Assembly: GCF_017355165.1 (NCBI RefSeq)
Contig: NZ_JADILK010000043.1
Location: 1-37,212 of the forward strand
Source of the DNA: Bacillus sp. SD075
Lineage (GTDB): Bacteria > Bacillota > Bacilli > Bacillales > DSM-1321
Length of the DNA stretch: 37,212 nucleotides
Direction of reading: 5' to 3'
A program made the translations under genes and the position numbers. Each line of letters starts with the position of its first letter. Positions within the stretch are counted from its first letter, which is position 1. This document shows, in pieces, positions 31,545-37,212 of the stretch. A model generated the notes under the pieces. It was not told the origin of the DNA and ran no database searches. It saw nothing but the letters and a program-made list of their open reading frames with translations.

Positions 31545-33089
31545 ATGAATTTATCTGAACAGCTTCATCAAATGGCTTTAAACAAGGCTGATAAGCCAGC
31601 ATATTACTTTATGGATCAATCCACTTCATATGAGGAATTGGATAAAGCCGTTACGAAGTTCGCAGACGAATTACATAGGCTTGGTGTTTCAAAAGGTGAT
31701 AACGTTGCCCTGTTATTGGGAAACTCTCCACATTTCATCATTTCGTTGTATGGAGCTATGCGAGCAGGGGCGACCGTAATTCCCGTCAATCCAATTTACA
31801 AACCTGACGAGATTGGTTACATTCTGAATAATGGCGATGTAAAGGTTGTTGTGGCATTAGATAAGCTATTACCCTTACTAGAGAAAATGGACCCGATCCT
31901 CTCATGCGTAGAGCAATATGTAATTTGTGAAACGCAGCCGGATAATGGGGAGAATAACCAATTTAACATCTGCTCAAAAATGAAATCGTTTACAAAAATG
32001 ATCAAATCGGGGGATGATGGTTTTAAAGGTCCAGAACTGGATCCTGAAGATACGGCAATCATACTCTATACTTCCGGGACAACGGGGAAACCAAAGGGGG
32101 CGATGCTTACACATACCAATATATTTTCCAATGCACATGATGTTGGTGAATATTTAAAAATCACGGAAAGTGACCGTGTCATTACGACATTGCCAATGTT
32201 CCATGTGTTCAGTTTAACGGTAGTTGTGAACGCCCCACTGATAAGAGGAGGTACGCTTTTAATTGTCCCACAATTCAGTCCGAAGGAAATATTCAGGCTA
32301 ATCAAAAAATACGATGCAACCGTTTTTGCTGGTGTGCCTACGATGTATAACTTTCTTTTCCAATATCCAGATGCGAAAGAAGATGCCTTGAAGTCGTTAC
32401 GGATATGCATATCGGGCGGATCAGCCATGCCAGTGTCCCTGCTTGATTCATTCGAGCGGAAATTTAATGTCAGGCTTTCAGAAGGTTATGGCTTATCCGA
32501 AGCATCCCCTGTTACCTGCTTCAATCCTTTGGATCGTCCAAGGAAGGCGGGGTCCATCGGAACCTCCATCCTTAGGGTGGAAAACAAAGTGGTCAATGAG
32601 CTTGGAGAAGAAGTGCCTAACAATGGGGTAGGGGAATTGATCGTCAGAGGTCCAAATGTAATGAAGGGTTATTATAAAATGCCTGAAGAATCGGCCGCCG
32701 TCTTGAAAAATGGTTGGTTATATACAGGAGATTTAGCCAGGATGGATGATGAAGGCTATTTTTTCATTGTAGACCGTAAAAAGGAGCTTATCATCGTCGG
32801 TGGCTATAATGTCTATCCACGTGAAGTGGAGGAGATTCTGTATGCCCATCCTGAAGTAGTTGAAGCAGCAGCCATAGGTGTTCCGGATCCTAATCAGGGG
32901 GAAGTGGTTAAATGCTTTGTGGTAAAGAAAGACAATGCATTGACCGAGGAAGAACTTCTTGCCTTTTGCATGGAACACTTGGCCAAATATAAGGTACCGG
33001 CAAAAATTGATTTTTTGGATGAACTTCCAAAAAATGCTACTGGTAAAATTTTGCGCCGCTCCTTGAAAACCCATGTACTACAAAACTAA
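31545..33089 (+). CDS. lcfB: LcfB, long-chain fatty-acid--CoA ligase
   Basis: A 514-residue acyl-CoA synthetase, nearly the same length as B. subtilis LcfB (YhfL). It has the standard P-loop YTSGTTGKPKGAML (about 175-188), EGYGLSEASP, GWLYTGDLA, IIVGGYNVYPREVEE and the C-terminal PKNATGKILRR lysine motif. It activates exogenous or recycled fatty acids for beta-oxidation. Regulated by FadR through the perfect box in its leader. The ribosome-binding site GGGGAGGGAG precedes ATG 31545. Monocistronic, with promoter and terminator of its own. Compare the ligase at 278, whose P-loop is atypical and which has no FadR box. Confidence 0.95.
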   Translation: MNLSEQLHQMALNKADKPAYYFMDQSTSYEELDKAVTKFADELHRLGVSKGDNVALLLGNSPHFIISLYGAMRAGATVIPVNPIYKPDEIGYILNNGDVKVVVALDKLLPLLEKMDPILSCVEQYVICETQPDNGENNQFNICSKMKSFTKMIKSGDDGFKGPELDPEDTAIILYTSGTTGKPKGAMLTHTNIFSNAHDVGEYLKITESDRVITTLPMFHVFSLTVVVNAPLIRGGTLLIVPQFSPKEIFRLIKKYDATVFAGVPTMYNFLFQYPDAKEDALKSLRICISGGSAMPVSLLDSFERKFNVRLSEGYGLSEASPVTCFNPLDRPRKAGSIGTSILRVENKVVNELGEEVPNNGVGELIVRGPNVMKGYYKMPEESAAVLKNGWLYTGDLARMDDEGYFFIVDRKKELIIVGGYNVYPREVEEILYAHPEVVEAAAIGVPDPNQGEVVKCFVVKKDNALTEEELLAFCMEHLAKYKVPAKIDFLDELPKNATGKILRRSLKTHVLQN

Positions 33090-33105
33090 TTTATTGATCA
33101 TAAGG

Positions 33106-33138
33106 GGGCCATTGCCAATACCGGCAATGGTCCTTTTA
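33106..33138 (+). terminator. Intrinsic terminator after lcfB
   Basis: GGGCCATTGCC (33106-33116) pairs with GGCAATGGTCC (33123-33133), one G-T pair, then TTTT. Confidence 0.83.
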
Positions 33139-33192
33139 TGTACAACCAAAGTGTATCAGGCTGCATAAAATATATAGGAGAATCTTAAAATC

Positions 33193-33221
33193 TTGATTCT
33201 TGGTTCAAAAAGAGTTATGAT
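33193..33221 (+). promoter_or_regulatory. Promoter of the HD-domain gene
   Basis: TTGATT (33193-33198), 17 bp, TATGAT (33216-33221), 40 bp before the ATG. Confidence 0.6.
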
Positions 33222-33261
33222 TGTCATTAAAAATTTCCACATAATTGTAAGGAGGAGTTAG

Positions 33262-33789
33262 ATGAGAGATGTAAAGCTTTTGGATATTTTTACACATCCC
33301 ATTGCTCAAAAATACTTGAACCGTTCAGGTCTGGCACATGCAATCGCGGTAGCATACCATGCGTTTCACTTAGCAAACGAATATAATATTGACCCTGATA
33401 TTGCCGCTAAAGCTGGACTTTTGCATGATATGGGTCATTTCACCTGGTATCGCAATGGTAAATGGGATTATGATCTTTATAAGCAAAATGATATCCATCC
33501 CATCAAAGGTGCAGAAAGAGCACATAAACTGTTAATCCGCTTGGGAGAAAACCCGATAAAGGCAAAGACCATTTCCCTCGCCATTTTATTTCACACCGAT
33601 TCGTTCTTACCTTCAAATGACATTATCCGTACACCGCTTCAGCAAGTCGTCAAATGGGCCGACGAAAAAGATGAAGAAGAAGGTGGAAAGCACCATTATC
33701 GCAAAATTGATTTTCTACGGGCAGAGGAGAGCATCATGAAACTTGATACGCTTATAGATGAGGAACAAAGAAAAAGGCTATCATCCTGA
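33262..33789 (+). CDS. HD-domain phosphohydrolase
   Basis: A 175-residue single-domain HD protein. The metal-binding pattern is a first histidine in LAHAIAVAYHAF (His26 or His33), the HD doublet in GLLHDMGHFTW (His55-Asp56), and later histidines in HPIKGAERAH and ILFHTDSF. HD proteins of this type hydrolyse phosphate esters of nucleotides, but the substrate is unknown. AAGGAGGAG precedes ATG 33262. It is monocistronic, and its stop codon is embedded in its terminator hairpin. I know no B. subtilis gene at this place, so it looks like a lineage-specific insertion between lcfB and yhfN. Confidence 0.8.
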   Translation: MRDVKLLDIFTHPIAQKYLNRSGLAHAIAVAYHAFHLANEYNIDPDIAAKAGLLHDMGHFTWYRNGKWDYDLYKQNDIHPIKGAERAHKLLIRLGENPIKAKTISLAILFHTDSFLPSNDIIRTPLQQVVKWADEKDEEEGGKHHYRKIDFLRAEESIMKLDTLIDEEQRKRLSS

Positions 33790-33815
33790 AGGTAAACAGG
33801 TTGATAGCCTTTTTA
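33771..33815 (+). terminator. Intrinsic terminator after the HD gene
   Basis: AAAAAGGCTATCA (33771-33783) pairs with TGATAGCCTTTTT (33802-33814), with inner CCTG/CAGG. The stem overlaps the last codons of the gene. Confidence 0.85.
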
Positions 33816-33969
33816 CTGTCAGGAGGTGCACTTTTTTTAGCATTCTACAGTTTAAATTTGTTATCAAGTGAATTAATGATGTAAAATATAGACCAATAGA
33901 ACTATTCGTGCGGGCAATTATAAAAAATTATCGGATTAATAACAAATAATGAAAGTAACAGGTGAAGTT

Positions 33970-34638
33970 ATGAAGCCGATTAAGCTAATGATATATGGTG
34001 GTCAGGCAGGACTTGAGGGAATCATCGAAAAAGAAGAAGACATTAGGGTCATGGGTATAACCGGAAATGAAATGGAACTTCTTGATTCTGATCATACATC
34101 ATCAGTCATGCTGGATGTCATTCTTATTGATGTCCGGTCATCAGGGAAGTATGGACAGGAAGTCATGCCAATCCTAAAGGAAAAACATCCATCCACTCCT
34201 TTCCTCATCTATACTGCCAATTCAGAAGAGCATTATCTAATCGAAGCGATATGCCATGGTGCAGCAGGTTATGTGTTACAGGATGGCGGAATGAAACAAG
34301 TGCTGTCGGCAATCCGTCAATGTGCCAACGGCCAGATCGTTTATCCTTCTTCATTTAAATCAATTTTAATGAAGAAGCTGCAGCAGGATGTTGAAAGATC
34401 ACCAGTAACTTTGGATATGGCAATAGAAAAATTGGGGACCTTTTCTAAACGCGAGTATGAACTGATTATCCTGCTAACCCAAGGCGAAACGAATCAGCAA
34501 ATTTCAAAAAAACTTTTTCTATCCATCGGTACGGTAAAAAACTATATAAGCCGGATTTACAAAAAACTGAATGTTAATAATCGACCGGAGCTTATGGCAC
34601 TTTTGAATAGGTTTCAAAATAGCAGGATGAAGGGATGA
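33970..34638 (+). CDS. LuxR/NarL-type regulator with degenerate receiver domain
   Basis: 222 residues from ATG 33970, which has AGGTGA just upstream. An earlier ATG at 33949 has none. The N-terminal domain folds like a response-regulator receiver and keeps an aspartate (ILIDVRSSG, Asp54) and the conserved Thr (IYTAN, Thr83). The N-terminal acidic pair is absent (MIYGGQ), and the invariant lysine is glutamine (GYVLQDGG, Gln104), so normal phosphorylation is unlikely. The C-terminus (about 157-222) is a clear LuxR helix-turn-helix (FSKREYELIILLTQGETNQQISKKL). No histidine kinase is adjacent. Target genes unknown. Confidence 0.82.
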   Translation: MKPIKLMIYGGQAGLEGIIEKEEDIRVMGITGNEMELLDSDHTSSVMLDVILIDVRSSGKYGQEVMPILKEKHPSTPFLIYTANSEEHYLIEAICHGAAGYVLQDGGMKQVLSAIRQCANGQIVYPSSFKSILMKKLQQDVERSPVTLDMAIEKLGTFSKREYELIILLTQGETNQQISKKLFLSIGTVKNYISRIYKKLNVNNRPELMALLNRFQNSRMKG

Positions 34639-34955
34639 CTACTCATAAACTTTGATGAAATGATTTTGATCAAAGCAATTAGGTGGCGGCAGAGAGACAA
34701 ATTCGTCGGTGCCTTATACGGGCCCAGCCTTCATTTTTTTATGTCTCTGCATATGCATCATTCCGCCTGCTCGTCCCGGAAGTACATTTTGACTGAAGGT
34801 GTATTCTGTGAAATCTTATGGTTGATCATAAAGAATTAAAAATCAAAAAGTGTTGGAGATTGACAGAAATAAATAATATAGAAGGGAAATGGGGTTCTAA
34901 CCTGTCCATTTTGGATTAAACTAATAAGAGGGAGATTCGTTTAAGGAGGGGCACC
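34639..34955. other. Intergenic region before yhfN
   Basis: 317 bp with no intact gene. It contains a CTTTGAT/ATCAAAG hairpin right after the regulator (34650-34675), nested inverted repeats at 34685-34767, and on the minus strand a 41-codon frame (34761-34639) broken by one TAA at 34714-34716. A weak promoter-like TTGGAG/TATAGA pair lies near 34853-34881. Confidence 0.5.
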
Positions 34956-36221
34956 ATGGTTAGAAAATGGGCAGGAAGAGCGATTCTATTATATATCCTT
35001 TATGCAGCAGCGATGTATTGGTATATTTTTTATGGAGCTGATACCTCCATTCCCGAAGCTTTGCGTGGAACTGCAGCAGATCCTGCAACATTCCTGAATG
35101 CAAGGGAACTAAAGCTTAGCGAGGAGTATTCAGGACTGCGGAATTTTATTTTTTTCGTATCCACGCCATATGAATGGCTGCTCTATTTCTTCATTTTATT
35201 ATTTGGTTTTTCGAAAGCATTTGAAAGGTCGTCAATGGCAGTCTCGAGACGGAAAGTGGTCAGAACGGGCATTTACTTATTCTGGCTTTCCGTGATTTCT
35301 TACCTGGCACTGTTTCCGATCAGTTTCATTGGATATCGGATGAGCAAGAGTTACCATATAAGTACACAAAGTTTCACCTCGTGGATGAAGGATGGAGTCA
35401 TCGAATTCTGGGTGAATTTTGGGATGATGTTCATCATCGTTTCCGTTTTATATTGGTTAATGAAGAAAAGTCTGAAGAAGTGGTGGCTCTATGCTTGGAT
35501 GTTGTCCATTCCATTTACCTTGTTTCTGATGTTTGTTCAGCCTGTACTGATTGATCCGTTGTACAATGAATTCTATCCGCTCAAAAATAAAGAGCTGGAA
35601 ACGGAAATATTGACACTTGCCTCACAGGCTGAAATTCCGGCTGAACACGTGTATGAAGTAAATATGGCGGAAAAGACAAATGCCTTGAATGCATACGTGA
35701 CCGGCATAGGTTCCAACTCAAGAATAGTGCTTTGGGATACGACCCTGAACAAACTGAAGGAAGATGAAATCCTTTTTATCATGGCACATGAAATGGCTCA
35801 TTATGTGGAAAAGCACATTTATATAGGGATTGCAGGTTATTTAGGACTGACTTTAATCGGTTTGTGGCTGACATCGAAAATCATGAATTTTATCATTAGA
35901 CGCTGGGGCCATCTGTTAAAGGTTCGTTCGGTTGACAGCATTTCTTCTCTTCCATTATTTCTCTTAATAACGTCAGTGCTGCTCTTTGCTTCAAGTCCGC
36001 TGTCTAATTATGTTTCCAGATATCAAGAAACAAGGGCTGACCGCTATGCCATTGAAATGACCGGGGATAAAGAATCAGCAATCACGACGTTCCAGGAACT
36101 AACGAGATCGGGTTTGAGTCAGGTCAACCCACCATTCCTGGTTAAATGGCTACGATATTCCCATCCAACCATGCTCGAGCGGATTTCAACAGTAGAAAAA
36201 GCAGATACAAAGGGTGATTGA
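34956..36221 (+). CDS. yhfN: YhfN, Ste24-like M48 membrane protease
   Basis: A 421-residue integral membrane zinc metallopeptidase related to CAAX prenyl protease 1 (Ste24). It has several N-terminal membrane helices, then HEMAH (His278, Glu279, His282) as the zinc/catalytic motif. The third ligand lies in QETRADRYA (Glu358), with Asp362 also conserved, and membrane segments lie between them. The C-terminal FLVKWLRYSHPTMLERI is also a family signature. Bacteria lack prenylated CAAX proteins, so a role in membrane-protein quality control is more likely. AAGGAGGGG precedes ATG 34956. Position after lcfB fits B. subtilis yhfN. A strong terminator follows. Confidence 0.9.
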   Translation: MVRKWAGRAILLYILYAAAMYWYIFYGADTSIPEALRGTAADPATFLNARELKLSEEYSGLRNFIFFVSTPYEWLLYFFILLFGFSKAFERSSMAVSRRKVVRTGIYLFWLSVISYLALFPISFIGYRMSKSYHISTQSFTSWMKDGVIEFWVNFGMMFIIVSVLYWLMKKSLKKWWLYAWMLSIPFTLFLMFVQPVLIDPLYNEFYPLKNKELETEILTLASQAEIPAEHVYEVNMAEKTNALNAYVTGIGSNSRIVLWDTTLNKLKEDEILFIMAHEMAHYVEKHIYIGIAGYLGLTLIGLWLTSKIMNFIIRRWGHLLKVRSVDSISSLPLFLLITSVLLFASSPLSNYVSRYQETRADRYAIEMTGDKESAITTFQELTRSGLSQVNPPFLVKWLRYSHPTMLERISTVEKADTKGD

Positions 36222-36252
36222 AAGCCAGCTGAAAATCAGCTGGCTTTTTTTC
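36220..36252 (+). terminator. Intrinsic terminator after yhfN
   Basis: AAAGCCAGCTGA (36221-36232) pairs perfectly with TCAGCTGGCTTT (36236-36247) and runs into more T. Confidence 0.88.
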
Positions 36253-36298
36253 TTAGGAAAGCGGAAGTTTGTAGTTGTTTTCAGAAAAAACTATTATT

Positions 36299-36327
36299 TT
36301 TAAAAGTCTTAGGTTCTCTACTATAAT
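36299..36327 (+). promoter_or_regulatory. Promoter of the YitT-family gene
   Basis: TTTAAA (36299-36304), 17 bp, TATAAT (36322-36327), 36 bp before the ATG. Confidence 0.6.
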
Positions 36328-36363
36328 AAATTAAATTCCCAGTTCGTTTTAAGGAGATCGGAT

Positions 36364-37173
36364 ATGTATAATGTACTTTTCATCATTATAGGCTCAGTGC
36401 TTGTTGCAGTAGCCTACAACTTATTTTTGATACCTCATTTAATTTTAAGCAGCGGACTCAGTGGACTTGCGATTATGTTCGGAATCATCACCCCAATCAA
36501 TACAGGGATATTGAATTTTTTGTTGAACCTGCCATTGCTGATTCTTGGATACCTGAAATTAGGGAGGCGCTTTATCACTTATACGATACTATCAGTTGTC
36601 GTGATTTCGGTCAGTTTATACCTCATTCCAGTTCACGGAATATCCACTGAACCGATTTTGTCTTCTTTATTTGGTGGAATCATATCGGGATTCGGTATAG
36701 GCATCATCTTTCGTGCTTCGGGGTCTTCGGGCGGTTTTGATATCATTGCCATGCTATTGGCTAAGAAGAGCGATTTTCCACTTGGTACATTGCTTTCAGT
36801 GATGAATGGAGTTGTAGTGGTTATCTCAGGCTTCATCTTTGGATGGGATGCCGCATTGTATACGCTGATTTCCATTTATGCAGCAGGAAAGGTGATCGAT
36901 ACAATCCATTCCAATCACATCAAATTAACATTGCTGATCGTTACCAAAAAGAGTGACGAATTGAAAATGAAGCTCCTGACCAACCTATATCGTGGAATTA
37001 CAGTCATGGATGGTGAAGGTGCATATTCAGGAGAAAAGAGTAAAGTAATGATGACAGTCATTACACGTTATCAGTTGACCGATGTAAAAACGATGATAAA
37101 AGAAGTGGATCCGAATGCTTTTGTCAATATAACCGAAACAGCCGAGGTCATGGGGATGTTTCATAAAGAGTGA
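36364..37173 (+). CDS. YitT-family membrane protein (DUF161 + DUF2179)
   Basis: 269 residues. The N-terminal two thirds are five to six membrane segments with family signatures SSGLSGLAIM, NLPLLILGY, RASGSSGGFDIIA and SNHIKLTLLIVT. The C-terminal soluble DUF2179 domain (about 185-269) carries GITVMDGEGAYSGE and ends in a helical tail. This is the YitT architecture, of which bacilli encode several (YitT, YqfU, YvjA, YpjC, YxkD). I cannot say which is the closest. Transport function is suspected for the family but not established. AAGGAGATC precedes ATG 36364. Confidence 0.88.
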   Translation: MYNVLFIIIGSVLVAVAYNLFLIPHLILSSGLSGLAIMFGIITPINTGILNFLLNLPLLILGYLKLGRRFITYTILSVVVISVSLYLIPVHGISTEPILSSLFGGIISGFGIGIIFRASGSSGGFDIIAMLLAKKSDFPLGTLLSVMNGVVVVISGFIFGWDAALYTLISIYAAGKVIDTIHSNHIKLTLLIVTKKSDELKMKLLTNLYRGITVMDGEGAYSGEKSKVMMTVITRYQLTDVKTMIKEVDPNAFVNITETAEVMGMFHKE

Positions 37174-37182
37174 TGATAATTA

Positions 37183-37212
37183 GAAAAGCCTCCCAACATC
37201 ATGGGAGGCTTC
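37183..37212 (+). terminator. Terminator at the right edge
   Basis: AAGCCTCCC and GGGAGGCTT pair across an 8-nt loop right after the YitT-family stop codon. The T tail, if any, lies beyond the window. Confidence 0.75.

Overview
The window reads as ordinary chromosome of a low-GC, spore-forming member of the Bacillaceae. Gene order and protein sequences follow the Bacillus subtilis yhaR-to-yhfN segment closely: yhaO-yhaN, yhaM-yhaL, prsA, yhaJ-yhaI-scoC-yhaH, trpP, serC, hit, ecsABC, yhaA, hmoB, hemE-hemH, yhgD, yhfH-yhfI-lplJ, lcfB, yhfN. B. subtilis neighbours such as pbpF, hemY, gltT and yhfK are missing between them. A Peribacillus/Bacillus simplex-type species is my best guess, but that rests on recall, not on a search. 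I see no transposase, phage gene, rRNA, tRNA or CRISPR array.

Layout. 1-3400: acyl-CoA ligase, crotonase-family protein, a Bacillales-type intergenic repeat with a terminator, and yhzD. 3.4-9.6 kb: cysteine synthase, then the SbcD/SbcC-like pair yhaO-yhaN and a small HEXXH protein. 9.6-11.4 kb: a Fur-boxed iron operon (siderophore ABC ATPase plus FhuF-like reductase). 11.5-17.5 kb: yhaM (RNase), yhaL, prsA (foldase), two 27-aa YjcZ-type peptides, small membrane proteins, yhaI, scoC and yhaH. 17.5-20 kb, minus strand: trpP with a TRAP-type leader, serC and hit. 20-20.6 kb: a long repeat-bearing non-coding stretch. 20.6-25.5 kb: ecsABC, an M20 amidohydrolase and a PAP2 phosphatase. 25.5-29.5 kb: hmoB, hemE, hemH, TetR regulator yhgD and the 42-aa zinc-ribbon yhfH. 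29.6-33.1 kb: yhfI, lplJ and FadR-boxed lcfB. 33.2-37.2 kb: an HD hydrolase, a LuxR-type regulator with a degraded receiver, the Ste24-like protease yhfN and a YitT-family membrane protein.

How it works together. The genes are mostly housekeeping and stationary-phase functions: fatty-acid activation (two ligases, one under a perfect FadR box), haem synthesis and breakdown (hemE, hemH, hmoB), iron uptake, secretion quality control (prsA, ecsAB, yhfN) and the transition-state regulator scoC. The clearest regulatory signals are a Fur box between -35 and -10 of the iron operon, a FadR box downstream of the lcfB promoter, and six NAG triplets at exact 5-nt spacing over the trpP ribosome-binding site. 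The last implies translational control by tryptophan-activated TRAP.

I did not find a convincing new multi-gene system. The items most worth a second look are the 659-bp hit-ecsA gap (34-nt direct repeats, hairpins, a minus-strand terminator with no gene in front of it), the trpP leader, the mid-protein membrane hairpin of YhaN, and the HKLLH variant of a zincin motif in the YhaJ-like protein.
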